Assembly: GCF_015709525.1 (NCBI RefSeq)
Contig: NZ_JADNRA010000015.1
Span: 1-64,000 of the forward strand
Source of the DNA: Methylocystis sp. L43
GTDB lineage: Bacteria; Pseudomonadota; Alphaproteobacteria; Rhizobiales; Beijerinckiaceae
DNA: 64,000 nucleotides
Direction of reading: 5' to 3'
The position numbers and the translations under genes are program-made. The first letter of the stretch is position 1. The number at the start of each line of letters is the position of its first letter. The notes beneath the pieces were generated by a model. That model was not told the origin of the DNA, ran no database searches, and was given only the letters and a program-made list of their open reading frames with translations. This document shows, piece after piece, positions 1 to 8,365 of the stretch.

Positions 1-2
1 GG

Positions 3-500
3 CGGAACGAATGCGATGACGCCGCCACAGCCGACAGTCTCACGCGCCATCTCGCCTGGCTCGACAAGGAGATCGAAGCGCTCGAGGACGGCATTCGCGC
101 CGCCATTGCCGCCGACGAGTCCTTGCGCAAAGCCGAGCGGCGTCTGCGAAGCGTGCCCGGCATTGGTCCCGTCGCCGCCGTCACCTTGTTGGCGCTGATG
201 CCAGAACTTGGGCGCCGCTCGCCAAAAGCCATTGCGGCGCTCGCAGGGCTTGCGCCCTTCAACAACGATAGTGGAAAGCGTCGTGGTCAGCGCATGATCA
301 AAGGCGGGCGGACGCGTGTGCGCAAAGCCCTCTACATGGCGGCGCTGGCCGCCGCCAATTCGAAGACGCGTTTGGGCGATTTTGCCCGCAAACTACGCGC
401 CGCCGGAAAACCGCCAAAACTGGTTCTCATTGCGCTCGCACGAAAAATCCTCGTTATTCTCAATGCCATCTGCCGCGAAAATGCGTCCTTCGCATGCTAA
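3..500 (+). CDS. IS110-family transposase, C-terminal part (5' end outside window)
   Basis: The frame is open from base 3, so this is the tail of a longer gene cut by the window edge; about 165 residues are visible. The segment RSVPGIGPVAAVTLLALMPE followed by AIAALAGLAPFNNDSGKRRG is the C-terminal Transposase_20 (IS116/IS110/IS902) domain, with the conserved C-terminal serine region at NDSGKRRG. Family members are usually about 320-400 residues, with an N-terminal RuvC-like DEDD domain that would lie upstream of the window. IS110 elements lack typical terminal inverted repeats, so the element end cannot be placed. Whether the copy is intact cannot be judged here. Confidence 0.88.
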   Translation, partial: RNECDDAATADSLTRHLAWLDKEIEALEDGIRAAIAADESLRKAERRLRSVPGIGPVAAVTLLALMPELGRRSPKAIAALAGLAPFNNDSGKRRGQRMIKGGRTRVRKALYMAALAAANSKTRLGDFARKLRAAGKPPKLVLIALARKILVILNAICRENASFAC

Positions 501-592
501 CCAATACACAGTTGCCCGATCGCGCGTCATACGCGCGTCGGGAATGACAGGCGAGCGGAATGCGTCTGAGACGCTCGCGCCAGCGAACCTCG

Positions 593-1687
593 CTACGTGC
601 CGACTTTGCGAAGCAGCGCCTCGAGCCCTTCGGGGAAAATCAGATCGTGCGAGACCGCGATCTCGTCCGCGCTCCACCAGCGCCAGCCGAGCACATGGAT
701 TTTTTCCTCCTCGGTCAGGTCGCGTGGCTCAATCGCGAAGCGTTCGGTGCGGATGAGATAATAGCGCTCCACCGCCTGATGCCAGTCGTCGCCGATCTCC
801 ATCGGAAATTCGCGCGTCGCGACGACCGGACCGGGATCGAGAAGCGAGAGGCCCGTCTCTTCATAGACCTCCCGACGCAGCGCCGACTTGAAGCTCTCGC
901 CCTCCATGACCGCGCCGCCCGGCGTCGCCCAGAAGTGATGATGTCCGAGCGCCAGAAAATGCGGCGTGAGCCCACCGGCGTAGCGCATCAGCAGGACGTC
1001 GTTATCCTGATCGACGATCAAGGCGCGCGCGGCTTCGCGACGCGGCAGTTCACGGCCGTCCCATGGCGCGGCGATTTCGGCGCGTCCCTCCGGCGTCGCC
1101 CAGTCGACGAGCGACCATTTTCCGTCCTCATAGGCGATCCAATTCGGCGTGGCGTTGAGCACCGGATGCTCGCGCTTTTCGTCGAGCTTCTTGCCGGCGG
1201 CGAGGCGCCAGGCGATGTCGAGCACGCCGGCATGGGCGACGACCAGCACGGTCTCGCCGGCGCTCTCCTTGGCGATCTGGGTCAAGGCCTTGCGCACCCG
1301 CTCGGCGAAATGTTCCAGGCTTTCGCCTTGCGGCGCGGCGAAATCCGGCCGGCGAGTCAGATAGTTCGGATAGATGTCGGCGTGCGTCGCCTGCACTTCC
1401 GCATGGGTGTGGCCCTGCCAAACGCCGTCGTCTTTCTCGCGCAGCGCCGGGGTCTTGGCGACGTCGAGTCCCCGCGCGCCGGCGATCGGCCTCGCTGTCG
1501 CGAGCGCGCGGCGCAGGTCGCTCGAATAGACTCTGTCGAAATGCGCGCCGGCGAGCTCCTTCGCCAGGGCCGCCGCCTGCGCGCGTCCGCGGGCGTTCAG
1601 CGCAATGTCGAACTGGCCCTGAAAGCGCCTTTCGATATTCCAGTTGGTCTCGCCGTGCCGTGCGAGACACAGAAGCGTGCGGGGCAT
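593..1687 (-). CDS. Histidine phosphatase-Nudix hydrolase fusion protein
   Basis: This 364-residue protein joins two hydrolase domains. Residues 1-200 are a histidine phosphatase (phosphoglycerate mutase-like) domain: the RHG motif is RHGETNWN at 10-17 with phospho-accepting H11, and the second catalytic histidine is H152 in VVAHAG. Residues 215-364 are a Nudix domain with a complete Nudix box (G258, E264, R272-E273, E276-E277, G279; pattern GX5EX7REUXEEXGU). In mycobacterial MutT1 the same two domains occur in the opposite order and act on 8-oxo-GTP and dinucleoside polyphosphates. By analogy this may be a nucleotide house-cleaning enzyme, but the substrate is not shown by sequence. ATG start; it stands alone. 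Confidence 0.9.
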   Translation of the reverse strand: MPRTLLCLARHGETNWNIERRFQGQFDIALNARGRAQAAALAKELAGAHFDRVYSSDLRRALATARPIAGARGLDVAKTPALREKDDGVWQGHTHAEVQATHADIYPNYLTRRPDFAAPQGESLEHFAERVRKALTQIAKESAGETVLVVAHAGVLDIAWRLAAGKKLDEKREHPVLNATPNWIAYEDGKWSLVDWATPEGRAEIAAPWDGRELPRREAARALIVDQDNDVLLMRYAGGLTPHFLALGHHHFWATPGGAVMEGESFKSALRREVYEETGLSLLDPGPVVATREFPMEIGDDWHQAVERYYLIRTERFAIEPRDLTEEEKIHVLGWRWWSADEIAVSHDLIFPEGLEALLRKVGT

Positions 1688-1929
1688 GTCGTTTCGGATT
1701 TAAGGCGCAGGAGTCGCTGTGCAAAGTCGCCGGGCGTCTACGCCCGCGGCGTCCGGCGTTCTAGGGCCTTGCAGTGCAAAAGTCAGTCCGCATTCGCGGG
1801 GTCGCGGCGAATAACCGCAAGCGCGTTGGCGCGCGCTGCGCAGAAGTGGCGGCTTTCCAGGCGGGAAAGCGCGGCATAAACTTATGGGATTAATGGCTTA
1901 TTGGGCCATTTACCCAGATGCGGCGTGAT

Positions 1930-2184
1930 CTAATGTCTCAGGCCGGTGGTGAATTCCCCCGCCCGCAGCCTTGCGGGCAGCGTTTCGGCGAAGGCCGCCA
2001 CCGATTCCTCTCCATAGGTCGCCACCAGTTCGCGCAGCGCCGCGCAGAGGGCGGCATGCGCGAAGGAATCGCTTTCAATCCCCGCGAGAATCGCCTCGGC
2101 GAAGGCCTCGGTGACATAGGCGAGGGCGGCTCGGTGCTGGTCCCCGCCCAAGTCGTAGAGCGAGGCGACGTTCAATTCGTTCAT
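1930..2184 (-). CDS. Hypothetical protein, 84 aa
   Basis: This is a short predicted soluble, mostly helical acidic protein starting MNELNVASLYDLGGDQHRAA. It has no signal peptide, membrane segment or motif that I recognise. It is flanked on the left by about 240 bases without a clear gene and on the right by an intergenic repeat. The open frame on the opposite strand over the same bases has less protein-like, arginine- and glutamine-rich composition. It is likely a conserved small protein of the order, but I cannot name the family. Confidence 0.55.
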   Translation of the reverse strand: MNELNVASLYDLGGDQHRAALAYVTEAFAEAILAGIESDSFAHAALCAALRELVATYGEESVAAFAETLPARLRAGEFTTGLRH

Positions 2185-2260
2185 GACGCCACTCTAGAGA
2201 AGCCGCCCGCGCCGCGCGAGGCGACGCTCGCCGAAAGGTTAATTTCGCACATCGGCGCTT

Positions 2261-2373
2261 AGAGCAGGTTCCGAAAAAGTTGACAGACTTTTTCGATGAG
2301 AACCTGCTCCAATATTTTGACTTTGAGCGATTCCTTATCGATCACATGATTCCATGCGATCGGGAAGCGCTCT
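2261..2373. repeat. Double-hairpin intergenic repeat
   Basis: Two imperfect inverted repeats lie back to back. The first pairs GAGCAGGTTC near 2262 with GAACCTGCTC near 2300. The second pairs AGCGATTCC near 2327 with GGGAAGCGCT near 2362. The stop codon of the TIGR02301 gene lies in its right edge. The form is that of a dispersed palindromic repeat of Rhizobiales-type genomes; no second complete copy was found in this window. Confidence 0.6.
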
Positions 2374-2977
2374 AAGGGTTTCCGTAGCGATAGGTGATGT
2401 CGCGGGTCAGCCGGGAGGCCTCCGCCAGATAGCGGGAGATCACCGTCTTGGCGTTGGGCGTGCAGGCGCGATAGGTCAGCTCATAGCCGCGAAATCCGTG
2501 GTTGAAGGACGCCATGAGCCTCTGGCGGCGCGCGCCGTTGGGGGCGTCGGCGTCGAGCAGGGCCGACATCTTCCCCCGCCATTCCTCGCCGTCGCCCGAC
2601 CCGCAGAGGTCGCGCAGGAAGGCCAGCGCGCCGAGGACTTCCGAGAGCCGCGTGATCTGCGGATCATAGGGCGGCGGCGGCCCCTCCGGTCCGCTCGGCG
2701 TCGCCGGCGCTCCGGTCGTCCCTGGCGCGCCGGGCGCCCCGGGCGCCTGCTGATTTTGGCGCTTCGTCTGGGTCTGCGCGGCGCCGTCCCGCTTGCGCGG
2801 CGGCGGACGCTCGGACCGCCGCGGCGCGCTGGGCGCGCGCCTGGCGCGGCGGGGGCCGTCGTAGCCGCCGCCGAAGAGGAAATCGAAAGGATCCTGCGCG
2901 GCGGCCTCGGCCGAAAAAAGCGCCGCGGCCGCCGCCACAACGAGCGCCGCCGTCGCGCGCTTTGCTTGCCCTGTCAT
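2372..2977 (-). CDS. TIGR02301 family protein (secreted, proline-rich linker)
   Basis: This 201-residue protein starts [18 protein letters not shown], with a signal peptide probably cut after SAEAAAQ. Residues about 30-105 are a low-complexity linker rich in Pro, Ala, Arg and Gly. The C-terminal 95 residues are the conserved TIGR02301 domain ([16 protein letters not shown], then [18 protein letters not shown] and [18 protein letters not shown]). The family is alphaproteobacterial and of unknown function. The start was chosen because ATG overlaps the pdxH stop by four bases, implying translational coupling, and because it yields a proper signal peptide. A longer upstream extension would run through pdxH. 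Confidence 0.85.
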   Translation of the reverse strand: MTGQAKRATAALVVAAAAALFSAEAAAQDPFDFLFGGGYDGPRRARRAPSAPRRSERPPPRKRDGAAQTQTKRQNQQAPGAPGAPGTTGAPATPSGPEGPPPPYDPQITRLSEVLGALAFLRDLCGSGDGEEWRGKMSALLDADAPNGARRQRLMASFNHGFRGYELTYRACTPNAKTVISRYLAEASRLTRDITYRYGNP

Positions 2978-3588
2978 GGATAGAGCCGCTCCTTTTGCCA
3001 ATCTTGACCCGGCTCGGCCCGGAAAAAGCGGACGCGGTCGTGGAGCCGGAACGGCCGATCGGACCAGAATTCCATCGCGACCGGCGCAATTCGAAAGCCG
3101 CGCCAATAAGGCGGGCGAGGGATGCCGCCCAACGCATATTTTGCGGCGAAGACGGCGACGGACCTTTCGAGCGCGAACCGGCTTTCCAGCGGGCGCGACT
3201 GCTGGCTCGCCCAGGCGCCGATGCGAGAATCCCGCGGCCGGCTGGCGAAATATTCGTCCGCCTCGGCGTCGCTGACGCGGCTGACGGGTCCGCGCAGCCG
3301 CACCTGCCGGCGAAGCGACTTCCAGTGAAAAAGCCCCGCCGCCTGCATATTGGCCTCAAGTTGGCGCCCCTTGGCGCTCTCGGCGTTGGTGTAGAAGACG
3401 AAGCCCTCTGGCGTCCATTCCTTCAGAAGCACCATGCGCGCGTCGGGCAGGCCCTGAGCGTCGGCCGTCGCCAAGACCATCGCCTCGGGATCGTTCGGCT
3501 CCTTGAGTTGAGCCTCCTGGAACCATTGACCAAACAATGCGAAAGGTTCGGCGGCCTCGACAAAGTCACCCGACGTTAACGCGTTCAA
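2974..3588 (-). CDS. pdxH: Pyridoxamine 5'-phosphate oxidase
   Basis: The enzyme oxidises pyridoxamine or pyridoxine 5'-phosphate to pyridoxal 5'-phosphate with FMN and O2, the last step of vitamin B6 synthesis and salvage, in the cytoplasm. Family signatures are [18 protein letters not shown] and [19 protein letters not shown] (FMN and substrate contacts), [14 protein letters not shown], and the C-terminal [10 protein letters not shown] ending in ERLYP. The length of about 204 aa is usual. I chose the TTG at 3588 (MNALTSGDF) because an AAGGA element lies about 8 bases upstream; a TTG six codons earlier is possible. Its stop overlaps the start of the TIGR02301 gene. Confidence 0.95.
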   Translation of the reverse strand: MNALTSGDFVEAAEPFALFGQWFQEAQLKEPNDPEAMVLATADAQGLPDARMVLLKEWTPEGFVFYTNAESAKGRQLEANMQAAGLFHWKSLRRQVRLRGPVSRVSDAEADEYFASRPRDSRIGAWASQQSRPLESRFALERSVAVFAAKYALGGIPRPPYWRGFRIAPVAMEFWSDRPFRLHDRVRFFRAEPGQDWQKERLYP

Positions 3589-3689
3589 GCGAGAATCCTT
3601 TCTCAAGCCGAGTCAAAGATCGGCGCTTCAAAGGTGGCGCTTTGCAGTTTCAGTGCGTCAGACATACCGCCGCTTGCGTCATTGCTCAA

Positions 3690-4139
3690 ATGTCGCGCGG
3701 CGCAAAGCTCATTGTCCTGACGGCGACGGCCGGCAGCCTCGCCGGCTGCTCGATCGCCGTGCCCATGGCCTCGGACCCTTCCGTCATGTGGAATTCGGAA
3801 CGCGTCGCCTCGGACGTCACAAGCGCGATTCCAAAGTCTCCTCCGAAACTGTCCGGCGCGCTCGATTCGGAAGATCAACGCCGCGCCATCGCCGCGCTAA
3901 GCACCGCGCTCGACCCGCAAGGAAGCGGGACGAGCGTCAATTGGGACAATCCGCAGAGCGGCGCCAAGGGCTCCTTCACCCCGGTGGGCCAGCCCTATCC
4001 GCTGGAAGGCAGGATCTGCCGCGCCTTTCATGGCGACGTCGTCGTGAAAGAGACTGAGGAAAGCTTTCAGGGCGCGGCCTGTCGCGAAAAAACCGCTGAA
4101 TGGGCGCTCACCGAGGTGAAACGCTCCAGGAAAGGATGA
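3690..4139 (+). CDS. RT0821/Lpp0805-type surface lipoprotein
   Basis: This 149-residue protein starts MSRGAKLIVLTATAGSLAGC, a lipoprotein signal with lipobox LAGC. The mature part carries SVNWDNPQSGAKGSFTP and RICRAFHGDVVVK followed by a conserved Cys (GAACREKT). This matches the pattern of the RT0821/Lpp0805 family of small surface antigens (16/17-kDa antigen-like). It probably sits in the outer membrane facing the periplasm. It is followed one base later by another small envelope gene, so the two may be cotranscribed. Confidence 0.75.
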   Translation: MSRGAKLIVLTATAGSLAGCSIAVPMASDPSVMWNSERVASDVTSAIPKSPPKLSGALDSEDQRRAIAALSTALDPQGSGTSVNWDNPQSGAKGSFTPVGQPYPLEGRICRAFHGDVVVKETEESFQGAACREKTAEWALTEVKRSRKG

Positions 4140-4140
4140 C

Positions 4141-4425
4141 ATGTCGGCGCCCTTTGGCAAACGACTTATTGTGGCGACCATCGCCGCGCTCCTCGCGATT
4201 CCGGCGTTCTTTTTCGTCGCGCGCGCCATCACGGCGTGGCGGCAAGGCTACGACTGGGCGGAAATGGATTGGGACGACAAGGGCCATACGTCGATGACGG
4301 ATTTCCTGCGCGCCGCTGACGTGGGCAAGCGGCCGATCGACGTCAATGGTCAGTCTTGCGTCGAATATTTCATCTACAGGGACGGGATCACGGTGAAGAT
4401 CGTCTGTCCGCAACGCCGAAGCTAA
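4141..4425 (+). CDS. Small membrane-anchored hypothetical protein, 94 aa
   Basis: It starts MSAPFGKRLIVATIAALLAI and has a single N-terminal hydrophobic helix (about residues 8-29), followed by a polar periplasmic segment with two cysteines (SCVEYFIY and KIVCPQ) that could form a disulfide. It begins one base after the surface lipoprotein stop and overlaps the convergent FAD oxidase gene by four bases at its end. I do not recognise the family. Confidence 0.65.
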   Translation: MSAPFGKRLIVATIAALLAIPAFFFVARAITAWRQGYDWAEMDWDDKGHTSMTDFLRAADVGKRPIDVNGQSCVEYFIYRDGITVKIVCPQRRS

Positions 4426-5846
4426 AGCAACACGCCCGGATTGAGGATGCCGTTCGGGTCGAGCGCCGCCTTGATGGCGCGCATGGCGTCGAGCGCGACC
4501 GGATCTTTTGTCTCTCGTAAAAGATCGCGTTTTAGACGCCCAATTCCATGTTCGGCGGAAATCGAGCCGCCGAACTCATGCACGACGCCGTGGACGATGG
4601 CGTTGACCTCCGCCCAGCGCGCGATGAATTCCGCCTTGTCGGCGCCGATAGGCTGCGAGACGTTATAGTGGATGTTGCCGTCGCCCATATGGCCGAAGGG
4701 CACCGGCCGCGCCTGCGGGAAGGCGGCGCGCAGCCTTTGCCCCGCCTCCTCGATGAAGTTGGGAATTACATTCACGGGAACGGCGATGTCGTGCTTGATC
4801 GAGCCGCCTTCGCGCTTTTGCGATTCGGACAGGCTTTCGCGCAGCTTCCACAGCGCGCGCGCCTGATCCAGCGATTGCGCGAGGGTTGCGTCCTGGGCCA
4901 AATCCGCCTCGATCGCCGCGGTGAGAATCTCGGCGGCGGCGCGCTCCGCTTCGCCATCGGCGAAGGCGGCAAGCTCGATCAGCGCATACCAATCGTGCGG
5001 CTGCGCCAGAGGATCGCGCGTCCCGGGAATGTGACGCAGGACGAGTTCGAGCCCCACTCGCGACACGAGTTCGAAGGCGTGGAGCATCGGACCCGCGCGG
5101 CCTTTGACGAAGTTCAGCAGTTGCAGCGCCTGAGCGGGATCGCGAAGCCCGAGAAAGGCGACGGCGTGGGAGCGCGGTGAGGGGAAAAGCTTTAGCGTTG
5201 CCGCGGTAATGACGCCGAGCGTGCCTTCCGAACCGACAAAAAGCCGCGTCAGATCATAGCCGGTGTTGTCTTTGCGCAGCGCGCCGAGCGTCGAGAGCAG
5301 CCGGCCGTCGGCAAGCGCGACTTCGACGCCCAGCACAAGGTCGCGCATTGAGCCATAGGCGAGGACATGCACGCCGCCGGCGTTGGTCGAGAGATTGCCG
5401 CCGATGGTGCAGCTACCTTCGGACGCGAGCGAAAGCGGGAAGTAGCGGTCGGCGACCTGCGCGGCGTCTTGCGCCTGCGACAGCGTTACGCCGGCCTCGA
5501 CCGTCATCGCGTCGGCCGTCCCATCGACGGCGCGAATCTGATTGAGCTTTTCCAGCGAAAGCACGACGGATGCGCCGCTTGGGTCGGGGGTCTGGCCGCC
5601 GACGAGTCCGGTATTGCCGCCTTGGGGCGTTACGGACGCGCCCGTTTCATTGCACAGCGCCAGGACGCCGGCGACTTCTTGCGGGCTTTTTGGCTTGAGA
5701 ACGCAGAGCGCGCGGCCATGATAGAGGTCGCGAGGCTCAGCTAGATAGGGGGACATCGCCGTCGCATCCGTTACGACGGCCGCCTCGCCGACAATGGCCG
5801 CGAGACGAGAAAGCAAAAGAGGCGCGTCAGACCGAATGGCTGTCAC
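4422..5846 (-). CDS. FAD-linked 2-hydroxyacid dehydrogenase (GlcD / D-2-hydroxyglutarate dehydrogenase-like)
   Basis: This 474-residue protein has the PCMH-type FAD-binding domain in its N-terminal half (TPQGGNTGLVGGQTPD near residue 73; EGSCTIGGNLSTNAGGV near 143; FVGSEGTLGVIT near 205) and a FAD-oxidase C domain ending in FGHMGDGNIHYNV and SAEHGIGRLK, the usual metal and substrate-binding histidines. Relatives oxidise D-lactate, glycolate or D-2-hydroxyglutarate and pass electrons to a quinone or flavoprotein acceptor. No partner genes (glcE, glcF) are adjacent, which favours the single-subunit D-2-hydroxyglutarate or D-lactate dehydrogenase type. The start is GTG. Confidence 0.88.
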   Translation of the reverse strand: MTAIRSDAPLLLSRLAAIVGEAAVVTDATAMSPYLAEPRDLYHGRALCVLKPKSPQEVAGVLALCNETGASVTPQGGNTGLVGGQTPDPSGASVVLSLEKLNQIRAVDGTADAMTVEAGVTLSQAQDAAQVADRYFPLSLASEGSCTIGGNLSTNAGGVHVLAYGSMRDLVLGVEVALADGRLLSTLGALRKDNTGYDLTRLFVGSEGTLGVITAATLKLFPSPRSHAVAFLGLRDPAQALQLLNFVKGRAGPMLHAFELVSRVGLELVLRHIPGTRDPLAQPHDWYALIELAAFADGEAERAAAEILTAAIEADLAQDATLAQSLDQARALWKLRESLSESQKREGGSIKHDIAVPVNVIPNFIEEAGQRLRAAFPQARPVPFGHMGDGNIHYNVSQPIGADKAEFIARWAEVNAIVHGVVHEFGGSISAEHGIGRLKRDLLRETKDPVALDAMRAIKAALDPNGILNPGVLL

Positions 5847-5879
5847 AGCAGTAAGATGCGCCCTTTTTGTCGCGCTGTC

Positions 5880-5999
5880 TTAGCGATAGTGACGGCGGCG
5901 ATCATCTTTGCGGCGGGCATAGACATAAGCGCGCATGGCGACCGGCGCGCTTGCGAGGACGATACTGCATAATGTCGCGGCGATAAGCGCATTCATCAT
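5880..5999 (-). CDS. Very small membrane protein, 39 aa
   Basis: A 39-codon frame starts MMNALIAATLCSIVLASAPV, ends in a basic tail (YVYARRKDDRRRHYR) and stops with TAA. A strong Shine-Dalgarno element (AAGGAGAA) lies 5-6 bases upstream of the ATG. The composition is one hydrophobic helix followed by a highly charged C-terminus, as in many bacterial small membrane proteins. No homologue is recognised. The calling rests on the ribosome binding site and composition only. Confidence 0.5.
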   Translation of the reverse strand: MMNALIAATLCSIVLASAPVAMRAYVYARRKDDRRRHYR

Positions 6000-6182
6000 G
6001 ACGTTCTCCTTCCAGATCACGGAAATCATTTGAATTTCCGGCTACGCTGGATCACTCGCAAATCCTATGCCTGATTTGGGCGGCCGGCAACTGCTCAGGG
6101 CGGAGCCGCTGCGTCGCAATGTCGCTTCTTGACGCTCCTGTGACATTCTTGGCACGCAAGAGCGGCGCAGGCGCCGACAATT

Positions 6183-7454
6183 TCATCCAAGCAGCCGACG
6201 TTTCGCGGATTTGCGTCCACTCGACTTCTCAAAAACCGCCACGATCTCGACATGCGCCGCATAGCGGAACTGGTCGAGCGGCGTGATTTCCCGGATGACG
6301 TACCCGCCCTTGAGCAAAATTGCGGCGTCGCGGGCGAAACTTTGTGCATGGCAGGAGACGGCGACGACGATCGGAACGTCCGATCGCGCGATTTCAGCCG
6401 CCTGCGCGGCGGCGCCGGCGCGCGGCGGATCGAACACGACGGCGTCGAACCCATTGAGTTCGCTGGCGCTGAGCGGTCGCGTAAAGAGATCGCGGGCGAC
6501 GCCTTCGAGTGTGCGCAGGCCTGGCGTCGCATGCGCCGCGCCGCGCATCGCCGCCAGTGCGCCGGCGTCTGTATCATAGGCTTTCACTTGCGCGCGCCGC
6601 GCCAGCCGAAGCGCGAAGGCGCCGACGCCGCAAAACAGATCGGCGACGTTTTGCGCTTTCGCCGTCGCGCTCAGAACGCGGGCCGCGAGCGTTTGTTCGC
6701 CGGCCTCCGTCGCCTGCAGGAAGGCGCCAGGGGGAAGCGTGAGCGTCGCTTCGCCGATTTTGATCTGCGGCGCCCGGCGGAGCGCGACAAGCTTGCCGTG
6801 ATTCGTCAGCCGCGCGAGATCAAGCGCCTCAGCCGCGGCGAGCAGCGCGCCGGTTTCCGTCTCGGAGAGCGGCCCGCCGCCGCGCAGCTCGACGTCCAAA
6901 CCGCCGAGGGTCGCCGTGACCGCGATGTCGAGCGGCTTGCCGCGCGACGCGAGAATCGCCGCGATCGCGCGGGCGGCGGGCAGCGCTCCGGCAAGTTCGG
7001 GCGCGAGCACTGGACAGGTCTCGATCTCGACGATTCGATGCGAGCGCGCCGCCATATAGCCGACGCGCGCCTTGCCGGCGTCGAACCGCGCATGGAAGGT
7101 CACGCGGCGCCGGCCGGCGCCATGCGCGTCGACGATCGGCGCGACGTCGAGCGTCAGCCCCGCATTTGCGAGCGCCGTCTCGACGAGACTGCGCTTCCAC
7201 GCCGCATAGGCGTCGGCGCGCAGCGTTTGAACGGCGCAGCCGCCACAATCCTCAAAGTGCGGACAGATCGGCGCGATGCGCTGCGGCGACGCTTCGACGA
7301 TGTCGACGAGGCGCGCGTGCTCGCCGTCGACCTCCGCCGTCACGGTCTCGCCGGATAGCGCATAGGGAATGAAGACGCGCCGCTCGCCAAGCAGCGCCAC
7401 GCCCTCGCCGCGATTGCCGAGCCGCTCGATGACGAGTCGCTGCGGGCCAATCAC
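6183..7454 (-). CDS. Class I SAM-dependent RNA methyltransferase (RlmD/RumA-type uracil-5 methyltransferase)
   Basis: The protein of about 423 residues is predicted to methylate C5 of a uridine in 23S rRNA (possibly tRNA). Features in order are a short TRAM-like N-terminal region; cysteines of a 4Fe-4S site in CPHFEDCGGCAVQ (about residues 64-73) plus a fourth Cys in IETCPVL; the SAM motif VADLFCGVGAFALRLA; DAVVFDPPRAGA; and catalytic Cys in VVAVSCHAQSFARD. A GTG four codons upstream is also in frame but falls inside a palindromic repeat and has no ribosome site. I chose the GTG at 7454, preceded by GAGGGG. Confidence 0.88.
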   Translation of the reverse strand: MIGPQRLVIERLGNRGEGVALLGERRVFIPYALSGETVTAEVDGEHARLVDIVEASPQRIAPICPHFEDCGGCAVQTLRADAYAAWKRSLVETALANAGLTLDVAPIVDAHGAGRRRVTFHARFDAGKARVGYMAARSHRIVEIETCPVLAPELAGALPAARAIAAILASRGKPLDIAVTATLGGLDVELRGGGPLSETETGALLAAAEALDLARLTNHGKLVALRRAPQIKIGEATLTLPPGAFLQATEAGEQTLAARVLSATAKAQNVADLFCGVGAFALRLARRAQVKAYDTDAGALAAMRGAAHATPGLRTLEGVARDLFTRPLSASELNGFDAVVFDPPRAGAAAQAAEIARSDVPIVVAVSCHAQSFARDAAILLKGGYVIREITPLDQFRYAAHVEIVAVFEKSSGRKSAKRRLLG

Positions 7455-7458
7455 CAAG

Positions 7459-7596
7459 CCCCTCACCTTACCTCTCCCCGCAAGCGGGGAGAGGGGACGG
7501 CAGGCGTTCCGCGAAATAATCGCGCGCTTGCTCTGTCCCGAAGGCGTGGCGCCGATATCCCTTCTCCCCGCTTGCGGGGAGAAGTGAGATGAGGGG
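7459..7596. repeat. Paired palindromic (REP-like) intergenic element
   Basis: Two near-perfect palindromes, at 7471-7494 (CCTCTCCCCG...CGGGGAGAGG) and 7561-7584 (CTTCTCCCCG...CGGGGAGAAG), sit inside a larger inverted arrangement whose outer ends are CCCCTCAC and GTGAGATGAGGGG. The element fills the gap between the two rRNA methyltransferase genes. A diverged relative lies at 60484-60620. Confidence 0.75.
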
Positions 7597-7634
7597 CCGA
7601 GGGTTTGGCCTGACTTTCAAACAATCCGTTTGTC

Positions 7635-8363
7635 CTAACCAAACGTGGCGTGAACGAGAAACTCACGATTGCCGTCGCCGCCCTCGATCGGGGACGACAC
7701 GACGCCCGAAACGCGCCAGCCAAGAGCTTCGATTTCGTCTTCGATACGCGCGCAGACTTGTGCGTGAATCTTCTCGTCGCGCACCACGCCCTTCTTCACC
7801 GCCGTGCGCCCGGCTTCGAACTGCGGCTTGATCAGCGCGACAAGATCGGCGCGCGGCCCCGCGAGCGAAAGAACATGCGGCAGCAGGACGCTAAGCGAAA
7901 TGAAGCTTGCGTCGATCACGATCAGGCTCGGCGCCTCGGTCATATGCGCCGCCGTCAGCGCCCGCGCGTCCTGCCCTTCAAACGACGTGACACGCGGATC
8001 TCCACGCAGCCTTTCGTGCAATTGCCCGTGACCGACGTCGGCCGCGACGACATGGCGCGCGCCGCGATTCAGCAGTAAGTCGGTAAAGCCGCCCGTCGAG
8101 GCGCCGACGTCGAGACAGAAGCGCCCTTCGGGATCAACGCCGAAATGATCGAGCGCGTGGGCAAGCTTCACGCCGCCGCGCGACACCCAGGGGTAGGCCG
8201 CTTGCGCGACAATATGGGCGTCGGCGGCGATCGGCTCGGAGGGCTTTTTGACAATGCGTCCGTCGACGGTGACAAGCCCGGCTTCGATCGCCTCGCGCGC
8301 CTTGGCGCGACTCTCGAAAAGCCCTCGCGCGTGGAGAGCTGTGTCGGCGCGGCTCGCGGCCAT
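7635..8363 (-). CDS. tlyA: TlyA family rRNA (cytidine-2'-O)-methyltransferase
   Basis: This protein of about 242 residues has an N-terminal S4 RNA-binding domain (ARGLFESRAKAREAIEAGLV) followed by a FtsJ-like Rossmann methyltransferase domain. The SAM motif is CLDVGASTGGFTDLLL, followed by VIDASFISLSVLLP and ALIKPQFEAGR. Family members 2'-O-methylate cytidines in 16S and/or 23S rRNA. An ATG two codons upstream overlaps the preceding stop, but the GGGAG ribosome site is better spaced for the ATG at 8363. The gene is the third in a tightly packed run behind an ABC exporter pair. Confidence 0.92.
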   Translation of the reverse strand: MAASRADTALHARGLFESRAKAREAIEAGLVTVDGRIVKKPSEPIAADAHIVAQAAYPWVSRGGVKLAHALDHFGVDPEGRFCLDVGASTGGFTDLLLNRGARHVVAADVGHGQLHERLRGDPRVTSFEGQDARALTAAHMTEAPSLIVIDASFISLSVLLPHVLSLAGPRADLVALIKPQFEAGRTAVKKGVVRDEKIHAQVCARIEDEIEALGWRVSGVVSSPIEGGDGNREFLVHATFG

Positions 8364-8365
8364 CG

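Noticed and set aside
560-1879. Long plus-strand open frame (439 codons) over the HP-Nudix gene
   Set aside because: It is exactly antisense to a gene with two complete domain signatures; its own sequence is arginine-rich with no recognisable domain.
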